A stretch of DNA of 64,000 nucleotides from Roseiarcus sp963822215 (lineage in GTDB: Bacteria > Pseudomonadota > Alphaproteobacteria > Rhizobiales > Beijerinckiaceae): assembly GCA_963822215.1 (NCBI GenBank), contig CAWGGX010000004.1, positions 806,001 to 870,000 on the forward strand, read 5' to 3'. Below the pieces are notes generated by a model, which was not told the origin of the DNA, did no database searches, and saw only the letters and a program-made list of their open reading frames with translations. Shown here piece by piece: positions 26,823 through 34,978 of the stretch. Each line of letters begins with the position of its first letter. The stretch's first letter is position 1. The position numbers and the translations under genes are program-made.

Positions 26823-27020
26823 ATGAAAACGAACCGTCGTCGCGGGGTGCGCCCCGCGGATCCATCCCAGCCACGGACGCAAGTCGTCGGCTTCGCCGCG
26901 AGCGAGGCTGACCGCGAGCTCGTGGAGCGTCTCGCGGTGGTCACTGGCGCTCGTTCAATCAGCGAGGCGATCCGCGGCGCGGTCCGGAACGAACTTGCGA
27001 GGATAACTGGCAATGCCTGA
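26823..27020 (+). CDS. Small ribbon-helix-helix-like protein
   Basis: 65 aa. The central part (VVGFAASEADRELVERLAVVTG) followed by ARSISEAIRGAVRNELARI has the strand-helix-helix pattern of CopG/Arc-type DNA-binding proteins. It overlaps the next small ORF (ATG at 27013), in the tight packing of a phage-type operon. Confidence 0.55.
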   Translation: MKTNRRRGVRPADPSQPRTQVVGFAASEADRELVERLAVVTGARSISEAIRGAVRNELARITGNA

Positions 27021-27111
27021 CCAGCCGGTCTGCGGATTTTTCAGATTTGGCCAGGCGTTTCGCCAGGTCGCGACCGGCTTGCCTGACGGCTGGACGGTGA
27101 AGGTCAAATGA
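27013..27111 (+). CDS. 32-residue ORF bridging two overlapping genes
   Basis: The ATG lies inside the end of the preceding gene, and the stop overlaps the start of the long virion-like gene (ATGA at 27108). It may be a real microprotein or a translational-coupling leader. No similarity recognised. Confidence 0.35.
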   Translation: MPDQPVCGFFRFGQAFRQVATGLPDGWTVKVK

Positions 27112-29138
27112 CCGCGTTCGAGTTCACCGGACCAGACGGCAAGACATACGATGTCGAGGGACCGGCCGGCGCGACCACGGCGCAGGCTTTCGCGATCCTC
27201 CAGCAGCACCTTGGCGGCCAGAAGAGCGAAGCGCCGAGCATGGCGAGCGGCCTCGTGCGGTCGTTCGCCCGCGGCGTGCCGATCCTTGGCGGCCTTCTGA
27301 ACAAAGCCGACGCGGCAACGGACGCCGCGCTTGCGCCGGTCGGCAACATGTTCTTTCCAGAGAACGAGCGGCTCAAGGGCGACTTCTCCCAGCGCTACAG
27401 GCAAGCCCTCAAGACGCAGGAAGGGGCGGACACCGCCTTCGCCAAAGAGCATCCCATCGCCTCGACGGGAGCGGAGATTGCCGGGGGCGTGGCGAGCTTG
27501 GGCGGCGCGGCTATGAGCGATCTTGGCGCTCAGGCTCTCGGGCTCACGGCAAAGACGCTGCCCAGCATGGTTGCGCAGGGCGCGGCGAGCGGAGCTGGGA
27601 TCGGCGGCCTCGATACGGGCGCCCGCGGCGGCGATCCGACTGAAGGCGCGCTCGTGGGCGGCGCTGCGGGCGCGGCGGGGCCGCTAATCGGCAAGGCGGC
27701 CGGCGCGGTCGTGGCCCCTGTCGCCCGCGTGATCCGTGGCCTCAGGGATCCACTTGCGGAGGCAGGGAGGCGCGTCGCCGGAGCGCTCGATCGCGATATC
27801 TCGAGCGGGAACGCCGGCCTGTCTCCGCAAGAATTCTCTGCCGCCAAGGCCTCTGGTCAACCGGTCGCCCTGATGGACACGGGCGGCGAGACGACGCGGG
27901 CCTTAATGAGATCGGCCGCCAATACGTCGCCGGAAGCACGCGGCGTCATCGATCGGTTCACGAGTGACCGCTTCGGCGGTCAAAGTGGTCGGGTTGAAGA
28001 TTGGCTGAATACGACATTCAATTTCCCCAATGCCGATGAGACGCAGACCGCGCTGAAGCAGGCCGCGCGCACCGTCAATCGGCCAGCGTACGCGACAGCC
28101 TACTCCAAGGGCGCCAGCGGCCTCTGGGATGAGGGCCTTGAGCAGATGTCTCAGGCGCCGGTCGTCCAGGATGCTATTCGCAAGACGATGGTTTCGGCGA
28201 AGAACGAGGCCGCCAAGATGGGCTTCACGCCGCCGAAAAATCCATTCGCGACCAATGCAGATGGCCGTCTCACCCTCGGAACAAAGCCGGACGGCACGCG
28301 CATGCTCCCGGGCCTTCAGTTCTGGGATTACGTCAAACGAAATCTCAACTCCGTCGGCACGCGAGAGGCCAAGGAATGGTCACGCGTGCTGCGAGACCAT
28401 CTCGATGAGCTGATCCCAGAATATGGGAACGCGCGTGTCGGCGCGGCGAAATTCTTCGGAGCACAGGACGCGCTTGAAGCTGGCCAAAAGGCAGTGTCAT
28501 CGAAGATGAACAACCGCGAGATCCGCGCCGGTCTCGACAAAATGTCGCCAGTCGAGAAGAAGCTGTTTCAAGACGGGTTCGTCGACCAGTTCGTCAAGAC
28601 GGTCCGTGAATCCGGCGATCGCCGAAACATCTTAAATTCTATCGCCAGCTCTCCCGCCGCGCGCGAGCGCATCATGATGGCGCTCGGACCGCAGCGCGCA
28701 AAGGAGCTTGAATCGTTCCTCCATGTTGAAGGGATTATGGACCGCGCGCGAACAGCGCTTGGGGGCACGACAACGGCGCGCCAACTCGTTGAGCTCGGCT
28801 TAGCCGGCGGATACAATCTCTACGAAGGCGGCGGACACGGCTCGACTGACCCTGATGTCCTCATGAAGACACTTGCCGTTTATGGAGCCCTGCGCGGTTC
28901 CCGCGCCTTGGGCGCGCACATCGATGAGCGCGTGGTCAAGCACGTCGCTCAATTGCTGACGTCCAGCAATGTCCGAGATCTGGACAAGGGCATCAAGCTC
29001 ATCGCGAGAAACAAGACCTTGTTCAAGGCGATCCAGAACGCGGACGCGGCGGCCGGCTCCGTCGTGACGCGCGGCGCTACTTTGGGTACTAATTCATTGC
29101 CCGGAGACGCAACCCCCAGAACAGACGGCGCGCCCTAA
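27108..29138 (+). CDS. Phage internal virion/DNA-injection-like protein
   Basis: 676 aa, Ala/Gly-rich. The N-terminus (about 1-35: FEFTGPDGKTYDVEGPAGATTAQAF) is a motif often seen at the start of phage injection/transglycosylase-like proteins. A long hydrophobic Gly/Ala stretch occurs around 130-200 (possible membrane-inserting region), and the rest is helical. No lytic transglycosylase catalytic motif is visible. In rhizobial prophages such proteins are ejected into the host envelope with DNA. There are no capsid or terminase genes nearby, so the element is defective or a satellite. Confidence 0.55.
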   Translation: MTAFEFTGPDGKTYDVEGPAGATTAQAFAILQQHLGGQKSEAPSMASGLVRSFARGVPILGGLLNKADAATDAALAPVGNMFFPENERLKGDFSQRYRQALKTQEGADTAFAKEHPIASTGAEIAGGVASLGGAAMSDLGAQALGLTAKTLPSMVAQGAASGAGIGGLDTGARGGDPTEGALVGGAAGAAGPLIGKAAGAVVAPVARVIRGLRDPLAEAGRRVAGALDRDISSGNAGLSPQEFSAAKASGQPVALMDTGGETTRALMRSAANTSPEARGVIDRFTSDRFGGQSGRVEDWLNTTFNFPNADETQTALKQAARTVNRPAYATAYSKGASGLWDEGLEQMSQAPVVQDAIRKTMVSAKNEAAKMGFTPPKNPFATNADGRLTLGTKPDGTRMLPGLQFWDYVKRNLNSVGTREAKEWSRVLRDHLDELIPEYGNARVGAAKFFGAQDALEAGQKAVSSKMNNREIRAGLDKMSPVEKKLFQDGFVDQFVKTVRESGDRRNILNSIASSPAARERIMMALGPQRAKELESFLHVEGIMDRARTALGGTTTARQLVELGLAGGYNLYEGGGHGSTDPDVLMKTLAVYGALRGSRALGAHIDERVVKHVAQLLTSSNVRDLDKGIKLIARNKTLFKAIQNADAAAGSVVTRGATLGTNSLPGDATPRTDGAP

Positions 29139-29372
29139 TCCGTCGACCGCCGCGCCGCCACCTGGCAACGCCGAACACATGACGCGGCCTAGATCGTCTT
29201 GGACGCACTGTCCTAGCCCTGTCTCGACCCGACCAAGCGAATCTTGCGCCGCCCCTCCACCCGGGGGAGCGCAAATTACCCGTCCAAGGCCATCGACGGC
29301 GCATCCTTGCTGCGCCTCACACGGCCTGCACATCAGCGAAACGAGAAAAAACGCCAAGGTCCGATAGTGCAT
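29094..29372 (-). CDS. Small secreted Cys-rich repeat protein
   Basis: 92 aa. A signal peptide (MHYRTLAFFLVSLMCRPCEAQ) is followed by four imperfect units of the form D-x-L-G-R-V-x-C-(A)-PGGGAA. The regular Cys spacing suggests disulfides or metal binding outside the cytoplasm. It is convergent with, and overlaps by 45 nt, the end of the injection-like gene. Proteins of this pattern recur beside rhizobial prophage genes; the function is unknown. Confidence 0.6.
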   Translation of the reverse strand: MHYRTLAFFLVSLMCRPCEAQQGCAVDGLGRVICAPPGGGAAQDSLGRVETGLGQCVQDDLGRVMCSALPGGGAAVDGLGRAVCSGGCVSGQ

Positions 29373-29404
29373 CGGGTCTCTCCTAACGCCGGTAGGAGCT
29401 AATT

Positions 29405-29524
29405 ATGGCCGGCACCCTCAACATCGCGCTGACACAGCAGTTCAACATCAATGGGCCCCGCTGGCGGGCGCGTCACGCAGCTCACGCCCGCGCCAGCCTG
29501 AGCGCCAGCCGCTCCGCCCCGTGA
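29405..29524 (+). pseudogene. Truncated phage structural protein remnant
   Basis: MAGTLNIALTQQFN matches the conserved start of a family of alphaproteobacterial phage tail/structural proteins. Homology stops after about 17 residues: the frame breaks near gggccccgctgg and ends soon after. Between 29525 and 29845 no gene is supported. Confidence 0.45.
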
Positions 29525-29845
29525 ACACAGGGAAAATTCGCCGCGTTCAATGAACTTTGCAAGAGGCTCTGACGAAGCACTTTTTGCGCCAAAATCTGGA
29601 ACTTTTGAGAGACTGGTCGAAAGGCGAAGGACCTATAGACGATTCCGTCCCGTGTCTCGGCTTTTAAAGATCGTCCCGTAAGTCCGCTCGTACGCGAGTT
29701 TTCCGAAGCGGGAAACTGTGAAATGATGACCAAATTCGAAGGATCGCGATCGTGCGCCATGTTGGTCAGAATATTTCTCTGGACGGTTTCGGACGAGGTC
29801 CGTCCTTATCGCGACCAGCTTCGCGCCAAAGCGCAAAGGTGAGCC

Positions 29846-31402
29846 ATGCCGAAAGCTCGATTAATCAACGCGTTATCGTTGTCCCTAGTTTTTCTCCTTT
29901 GCTCAACTTGGGGCCCTGCGAGTGCAGAGCAATCGGCGGGGCGGCGGATTGCGTTGGTCATTGGCAACGGCGCCTACAGGAGTGTTGATCGACTGGCGAA
30001 TCCGATTAATGACGCGCGCCTCATGGCCGAAACTCTGCAGAAATTAGGCTTCGCCCTTGTCGGAGACGGCCCCCAAATCGACCTGAACAAGACGCGCTTT
30101 GATCGCTTGGTCCAGCAATTCGGTAAGGCTATCCCTGGCGCGGAAGTCGCGCTGTTTTACTACTCCGGGCACGGCATGCAGGTGCAGGGCGAGAATTGGC
30201 TTGTTCCTGTGGACGCCAACCCAACCAGTTCAAAGGACCTGGATTTTCAAATGGTCGACGCCGGTCTCGTGTTGCGACAAATGGAGGATGCCGGCACCAA
30301 GCTCAACCTCGTCGTCCTGGATGCCTGTCGTAACAATCCGCTCGCATCCAGGGGCGTCCGCGCAAGTGGCGGAGGACTTGCCGAAATGAGAGCACCAGAG
30401 GGCACCATGATTTCATATGCTACTCAGCCTGGCTCCGTCGCTTTTGACGGAACAACTGGAAACAGCCCATATACGGCTGCGCTTGTCGCTGCGATGCAGC
30501 TACCAAACCTAGACGTATTCCACGTCTTCAATCAAGTCGGCCTTACCGTAAAACAGAGTACAGGCGGTGCACAACAGCCCTGGCTGGCCTCGTCGCCCAT
30601 CACAGGCAACTTCTACTTCAACACCGGGCCCGTGACCATCGTGAACCCGACCGATGCCGCGCCCACCGTGGCGACGGGATCGGTCGGCGCCGAACTCCTG
30701 TTCTGGCAGTCAATCATGACGAGCAAGGTTGCGGCAGATTACGCTGCCTATCTCGAAAGATTCCCAACGGGCGTGTTCGCTAGTCTTGCGAAGAATCGAA
30801 TTGCGGATTTAACAGCTATCGACAAAGACGGTCTCGTGGCGCAATTTGTTGCGCGCCATACAGATTTCCAGCATGCCGCACATGTCGCAGATTTTTACAT
30901 TTCACGACCGGACCATCGCGCGATCGCCATTTCGGTTGATGCGTACTTCTTGCGAACCGCGCGCCCATCGCTTCGCGACGCTGAAGACCTCGCGCTTGAG
31001 GGCTGCCAAATTTGGGCGAAAAAGGCCTGTTCGTTGCTAGCGGCGGAAGCGCGCTGGACCTCGAGCGACGAGCGAGGGACGCCGCGCGCTATGCCTCGCG
31101 TAAGTTACCAAGGGATTTTCGATCCCGCCATGATCCCCATTGTTGACGACACCGTTCGTAATCGGGCCGACGTAACCGGCTATCGCGCCGCAGTCGGGCC
31201 AAAAGCGGCAGCGTTGCTTCCAAGTTGGGGGGTATTTGTCGTGGCTCGGGCCAGTTCGCAACACTCGGCCGAGGAAACGGCGCTGTCCCAATGCAATAAC
31301 GATCCAACACACAATGATATGCGCGGCCCCTGCTTTCTCTATGCGGTTGATGATCAGGTCGTTCTCGCGCAGGGCCTAACTCAGGCGACGCCTGAGCGGT
31401 AA
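29846..31402 (+). CDS. Caspase-family (peptidase C14) protein, secreted
   Basis: 518 aa. An N-terminal signal peptide (cleavage near ASAEQSAG) is followed by a caspase-like p20 domain. IALVIGNGAY opens the fold. The catalytic dyad is His109 in FYYSGHGMQ and Cys161 in VVLDACRNNP. ISYATQPG and SPYTAALVAAM complete the domain (to about residue 260). The C-terminal half is a separate region with no recognised domain. Bacterial caspase homologues act in regulated cell death, signalling and phage defence, but exported members may process envelope proteins. It sits alone between phage remnants. Confidence 0.82.
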   Translation: MPKARLINALSLSLVFLLCSTWGPASAEQSAGRRIALVIGNGAYRSVDRLANPINDARLMAETLQKLGFALVGDGPQIDLNKTRFDRLVQQFGKAIPGAEVALFYYSGHGMQVQGENWLVPVDANPTSSKDLDFQMVDAGLVLRQMEDAGTKLNLVVLDACRNNPLASRGVRASGGGLAEMRAPEGTMISYATQPGSVAFDGTTGNSPYTAALVAAMQLPNLDVFHVFNQVGLTVKQSTGGAQQPWLASSPITGNFYFNTGPVTIVNPTDAAPTVATGSVGAELLFWQSIMTSKVAADYAAYLERFPTGVFASLAKNRIADLTAIDKDGLVAQFVARHTDFQHAAHVADFYISRPDHRAIAISVDAYFLRTARPSLRDAEDLALEGCQIWAKKACSLLAAEARWTSSDERGTPRAMPRVSYQGIFDPAMIPIVDDTVRNRADVTGYRAAVGPKAAALLPSWGVFVVARASSQHSAEETALSQCNNDPTHNDMRGPCFLYAVDDQVVLAQGLTQATPER

Positions 31403-31747
31403 CTGTTCCGTCTCGATTACCACTAACGGCGCGCCGCGGCTCCGCCCGGGTCGCTTCGGCTTGCTCGTGGTCCCCAGTCTTTGTGCTTTCGTCCACAGGC
31501 TGGCCTCGGACGGAGCCACGCATGTACCAGTTTGGGGAGCCGTGGCGCTTGACGAGCTTGATGGACATGGCAACGCCTCGATGATGGCCGCGATGTCGGC
31601 CTCGGTGAAGAGACGAGTGCGCCCCGCCATGCGGCCAAAGGGGTTCTGGCGCAGGAAATCCTGCATCCATCGCGTGCTCTTGTGAAGCCGCTCCGCGACC
31701 TCTGGAATGGTCATCAGGCGCGGTGCGGGGCGGTCATCAAAAGACAA
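31376..31747 (-). CDS. AlpA/excisionase-like helix-turn-helix protein
   Basis: 123 aa. An HTH_17 domain at residues 12-58 (LMTIPEVAERLHKSTRWMQDFL, then FGRMAGRTRLFTEADIAAIIEAL) is followed by a Ser run and a basic tail. In alphaproteobacteria this gene is commonly followed, out of frame, by an integrase starting MSIKLV, and exactly that start is found here at 31568. The C-terminal third overlaps the caspase gene end and is probably altered by the junction. Confidence 0.65.
   Translation of the reverse strand: MSFDDRPAPRLMTIPEVAERLHKSTRWMQDFLRQNPFGRMAGRTRLFTEADIAAIIEALPCPSSSSSATAPQTGTCVAPSEASLWTKAQRLGTTSKPKRPGRSRGAPLVVIETEQLPLRRRLS
31403..31568 (-). pseudogene. Integrase N-terminal remnant
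   Basis: MSIKLVKRHGSPNWYMRGSV followed by RGQPVDESTKT is the conserved opening of a phage-type tyrosine recombinase family. Homology ends after about 45 residues, where the sequence becomes antisense to the caspase gene. The body and active site are missing. It marks an old deletion or recombination point inside the mobile region. Confidence 0.65.
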
Positions 31748-32011
31748 GGATCTGTCCTCACAGCTTATGTGCGAGTTGTGTCCCGCTCGCTGAGCGCCGG
31801 ATCATTCCTGCGCCAGACGTCGAGATCTCCTCGATCCGCTTGTCGCGGAGCCGCTTCGCAGTTCTTGCATCACGCGTTCGTAGGCTTTCTCGATCTTCGA
31901 TTTCGACAGCGGGGGCTCGCAGCCGCGAGGTTCTGCCGCCCCAAAAGGGGTTGCAAGCACTCCCGGCTGCTCGCCGCTGGTAAGCTCAACGCCGGCGGCA
32001 TCTTGCGATGC
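31748..32011. other. Intergenic remnant DNA, no gene supported
   Basis: 264 bp between the HTH gene and a small leftward gene. Several short frames are open on both strands, but none carries a recognisable domain or ribosome binding site. Confidence 0.3.
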
Positions 32012-32275
32012 TCAACGTTTGTTGCGCTTTTCGCTCTGAGCCCGCCGCCTTGCTTCGGACCACGGCTTTGTCGCCTTGAGTTGCTCGACGGTGTTCCCGA
32101 GTGCTTTCGCCATCGCCTCGTCGTACTCCTTTTTGATCTCACGCTCCCTGCGCGGAGCTATGTGTACACGCTGCTTGTCGCGCAGCCTCCATTGCTTCCA
32201 CGCCTGCACCGCGTTGACGACCTCCGCCTCCCGTTCGGCAAGCCATCGGAGGATGGCGCCCTCGTCGAACGTCAC
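32012..32275 (-). CDS. Small hypothetical protein, highly charged
   Basis: 87 aa, almost entirely helical and charged (WLAEREAEVVNAVQAWKQW, then REREIKKEYDEAMAKALG). It starts at a GTG that overlaps the stop of the upstream HTH gene by one codon frame (GTGA), so the two are translationally coupled. No domain recognised. Confidence 0.5.
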   Translation of the reverse strand: MTFDEGAILRWLAEREAEVVNAVQAWKQWRLRDKQRVHIAPRREREIKKEYDEAMAKALGNTVEQLKATKPWSEARRRAQSEKRNKR

Positions 32276-32430
32276 ACCTTCCCGATCCTGGCCGCGCTTG
32301 GCAACTCGCCACGCGACGCAAGCGCATGGATCGTTCGGACGGACACGCCAAGGATGGAGGAGACGGTCGCGGCGCGGATGCGACGGGAGCGGAGCCGCTT
32401 AGCGCTCGTCTCCTCGTCGTTCTTGCGCAT
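32272..32430 (-). CDS. Tiny helix-turn-helix regulator (52 aa)
   Basis: Encodes MRKNDEETSAKRLRSRRIRA and then ATVSSILGVSVRTIHALASRGELPSAA-like HTH sequence: a single MerR/excisionase-type helix-turn-helix ending ARIGKV. It is coupled to the next gene through a GTGA overlap. It is too short for most automated gene callers, but motif and coupling make it credible. Confidence 0.55.
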   Translation of the reverse strand: MRKNDEETSAKRLRSRRIRAATVSSILGVSVRTIHALASRGELPSAARIGKV

Positions 32431-32446
32431 CGTCTATCCTGTGCTC

Positions 32447-32692
32447 CTATTCATCGTTCGATGCGTTGAGCTTGTTGGGCGTGATCGCACTCGGCGTCCC
32501 CGTCTCGCCGAGGCCCTTCTCGACCAGGCGACGGACCGCTTCCGCTCGCGTAATCGAAGGGTCTGACTGTCCGGCGATCCAAGCATCTATCCGATCGCGG
32601 ATTTCCGCAGACAGCCGAATATTGAACGGCGGCGTAATGCCAGTCGCCGGCCGGCCTCTCTTTTTTTGTGTGTCAGATATTGACGACCGCAT
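32447..32692 (-). CDS. Ribbon-helix-helix DNA-binding protein
   Basis: 81 aa from the ATG at 32692. KKRGRPATGITPPFNIRLSA, then EIRDRIDAWIAGQ and ITRAEAVRRLVEKGL give the strand-helix-helix of the MetJ/Arc fold. It is the first gene of a leftward set of three small genes; the hairpin just upstream may attenuate it. Confidence 0.6.
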   Translation of the reverse strand: MRSSISDTQKKRGRPATGITPPFNIRLSAEIRDRIDAWIAGQSDPSITRAEAVRRLVEKGLGETGTPSAITPNKLNASNDE

Positions 32693-32705
32693 GAATAACT
32701 GATAC

Positions 32706-32750
32706 ACAAAAATCGGCCCGATGGAAAGCGCCAACTTTCACACCGGGCCT
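32706..32750 (-). terminator. Hairpin plus U-tract upstream of the RHH gene (attenuator-like)
   Basis: On the minus strand, aggcccgg pairs with cgggcc around an internal gaaag/ctttc stem, followed by attttt. It has the shape of an intrinsic terminator but lies before the RHH gene, so it is either an attenuator or stops antisense transcription. Confidence 0.45.
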
Positions 32751-32779
32751 AACCGCAACCGAACGAACGGGGTTCGATC

Positions 32780-33109
32780 ATGGCTACCGCTCAGAATACC
32801 ACGCCGCTTTCGCACTTCCACAATCTCTCCGACGCCGCGCTTGCCGATGAGATCGGCCGCGTCGACGCGATCTCCAAAGCCGCAGAGGCCGAGCTGAAGG
32901 CGCTGAAGGACGAGTTCAAGGCCCACGGTCTCAGCGTGGCGACCGGCGACGCCTTCACCGTCACGGCGACCGAACAGATTTCCGGCCGTCTCGACGCCAA
33001 GGCCGTCAAGGACTTCCTCGGCGCAGCCTACAGCCGGTTTGAGACGGCGATCGTCTCGACCGTCATTCGCGTCAAGGCGGCGAACCGCGCGCTCCCCGTC
33101 GCGGCCTAA
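32780..33109 (+). CDS. Hypothetical protein, phage-associated type
   Basis: 109 aa, helical N-terminal half (LSDAALADEIGRVDAISKAAEAELKALKDEFKAHG) with predicted coiled coil, then a small mixed region (FTVTATEQISGRLDAKAVKDFLG). It resembles short phage regulatory/accessory proteins found near recombination genes, but no function is known. It begins a rightward set of three genes ending at a terminator. Confidence 0.55.
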   Translation: MATAQNTTPLSHFHNLSDAALADEIGRVDAISKAAEAELKALKDEFKAHGLSVATGDAFTVTATEQISGRLDAKAVKDFLGAAYSRFETAIVSTVIRVKAANRALPVAA

Positions 33110-33177
33110 CCCTCCCCCTCAACCTTCGGCGCGCCGTCGACGAGAACCGGCGGCAGCGCCCTTCAGGGAGTTTCATC

Positions 33178-33996
33178 ATGACGAACGCTCACAATGGGCG
33201 CGCGAACGCCCAAGCTATGCTCTCCGACCGACGCGTCTTCCTCCGCGGGGCGCTGACTGCCGGCGCCGCCGCTTCGATAGCCGCAATTCCCGTCATCGCT
33301 GAGGCTGCCGAGACCGACGACCTGCCCGATCGCCTTTGGGCAGAAAGGCATGCCCTACGCCAGCCCTACAAAGACGCCTGGGCTGCGGTCTTCCGCGTCG
33401 AGGCGCAGATGCCAGAATGGGCACGCCCCGGCCCGGAACTCCTCAATCCGGATGGGACGATCGGCGGCCACGAAGGGCGCTGGCCTGCCATGCAGGGAGT
33501 AAAGCCCTGCGCGAAAGGTCCGATAAATGTCCGCCCTGGCCATAGGGACCTGAAAGCCGAATACGACTGGAACCGGATCTTTCGACCTGCAACGGCGGTC
33601 GCCGAATATCGCCTCGCGCGCCGCGCTCTTAGAGCCCGTTTGCGAGCGCGGAGAATCGAAGAGGAGCGGGTCGGCCTGCCGGAACTTCGCAAGGCGGTTG
33701 ATCGCGTTTCCGTCCGTCGAGAGGCCATTCAAGGCAAGATCGAGCGGATGAAATCCAACACCCCGAACGCCGCCGCCGCGCGTGTCCTTCTGGAATTGGC
33801 GATCATGGCCTGGTTCCAGCAGCCCCTCTTTGGGGATGATCCCACCCATGAGGCCATGCTCGAATTCCTGCGGCCTTCATTGACCGGCCTCATTCGAGAT
33901 CACGTCGACGAAGCGTTGGACAACCCTGACCTCCCGGCGGGGATGCTGCAGGCCGTGCATGCGCAGCGTGCGTCCTACGAACTGGAGGACGCATGA
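33178..33996 (+). CDS. Hypothetical protein with twin-arginine-type signal
   Basis: 272 aa. The N-terminus has SDRRVFLRGALTAG followed by a hydrophobic Ala-rich stretch and AEA cleavage region, a TAT-like signal peptide. The mature part is rich in Arg/Glu helices with no recognised domain. A preceding gggagttt-like Shine-Dalgarno supports the start. A protein with the same layout (TRRTVLRSM signal, small helical domain) is encoded at 60240-60836, so the island and the flanking region share this family. It overlaps the next start by 4 nt. Confidence 0.6.
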   Translation: MTNAHNGRANAQAMLSDRRVFLRGALTAGAAASIAAIPVIAEAAETDDLPDRLWAERHALRQPYKDAWAAVFRVEAQMPEWARPGPELLNPDGTIGGHEGRWPAMQGVKPCAKGPINVRPGHRDLKAEYDWNRIFRPATAVAEYRLARRALRARLRARRIEEERVGLPELRKAVDRVSVRREAIQGKIERMKSNTPNAAAARVLLELAIMAWFQQPLFGDDPTHEAMLEFLRPSLTGLIRDHVDEALDNPDLPAGMLQAVHAQRASYELEDA

Positions 33997-34250
33997 TGAC
34001 CATCGAGATGAAATCGGCTCAGAGAGAAGATCTCGGAAAAAAGTATCTTGAGATGGAAGACCCGATCCTGGACCTGATGCACATGGCCAGCATCGCCGAT
34101 AAGCTTGCGATCGAGACCATCGGCGAGAACTATGAAATGGCCGCAGATGGCGAAATGGTCTTCAAAATGACGAAGGCCGCCTATGGGCTACTGCGGTTCG
34201 CGATCTCAAAGGTCAGCGACATGGCCGAGGCGGTCGCCAGCAACTATTAG
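33993..34250 (+). CDS. Small acidic hypothetical protein
   Basis: 85 aa, acidic and helical (YLEMEDPILDLMHMASIADKLAIETIG). Its ATG overlaps the preceding stop (ATGATG context), and an intrinsic terminator follows after 34 nt. No domain recognised. Confidence 0.5.
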   Translation: MMTIEMKSAQREDLGKKYLEMEDPILDLMHMASIADKLAIETIGENYEMAADGEMVFKMTKAAYGLLRFAISKVSDMAEAVASNY

Positions 34251-34284
34251 GCCCGATGAGGGCGCCTGCGCCGGTGATCGATAG

Positions 34285-34310
34285 GGGCGGCTTTCGGGCC
34301 GCCCTTTTTG
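34285..34310 (+). terminator. Intrinsic terminator
   Basis: gggcggc and gccgccc form a 7-bp stem with a tttcgg loop, followed by ttttt. It ends the rightward three-gene set 32780-34250. Confidence 0.85.
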
Positions 34311-34347
34311 TTGACTGGTGAAGTCATTGGGCACGGACAGCGAAAGG

Positions 34348-34734
34348 CTACTGAGAGACGCCCTGGATCGCGAAGGAGCGGAATTTTCCGTACTTATCGC
34401 CAATTTTCCGTGCGTCCTTGTACTGCGCCGAACTGCGCCACGCTTGGACAGCCTCGATGCTGTCGAATTGATTGATCGCGACGCGTGTCGCGGGCGGCGA
34501 TCCCTCAAGACCAACGCCATTTTGCCCGGCCGCAACGAGGCGGCCGCCGGCCGCCCTGATCGAAGCTTGGGCCAGCGGGACATATTCTTTTTGGTAAGCG
34601 GCCAAATCGCTAACGTCGATCTCCGTCACGACATAGACGGGCTGAGGGGCGGCCGCGTGTAATTCATGGATGGCGGCCGTAGAAACCGCCACGCCGGCCA
34701 GGAAAGCGAGCGTAGTCAGAGATCGCGTCCTCAT
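34348..34734 (-). CDS. DUF1330 family protein with signal peptide
   Basis: 128 aa. Signal peptide (LTTLAFLAGVAVSTAAIHELHA) and a ferredoxin-like alpha-beta DUF1330 domain: YVVTEIDVSDLAAYQKEYVP, GGRLVAAGQ, RVAINQFDSIEAVQAWRSSAQY. The family is widespread and functionally uncharacterised; many members carry no signal peptide, so this is a secreted variant. Confidence 0.8.
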   Translation of the reverse strand: MRTRSLTTLAFLAGVAVSTAAIHELHAAAPQPVYVVTEIDVSDLAAYQKEYVPLAQASIRAAGGRLVAAGQNGVGLEGSPPATRVAINQFDSIEAVQAWRSSAQYKDARKIGDKYGKFRSFAIQGVSQ

Positions 34735-34978
34735 CGCTTCCTACCTCGTCGTTGCTCTCGACTACGCCGGAGGCAAACCACCGGTGGTCGCGGAGATTAC
34801 AGAGCCGTTCTGATTTTCCTAGCGGCGCGACATCGCGCGCGTCGAAACCGTCGGCAGCCGGCCGCCATATCGAGACCGACGTAGCGGGCGCGGAATGTGA
34901 CCAACGGCTGCGGCATGACACAGCGCGGGAGGATCGATATGACCTTTTCAAATTCGGGCGCTTCGGCGAGTTCTCGCG

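Noticed and set aside
29482..29760. A 92-codon leftward gene upstream of the caspase gene
   Set aside because: No recognisable domain or ribosome binding site; may be chance.
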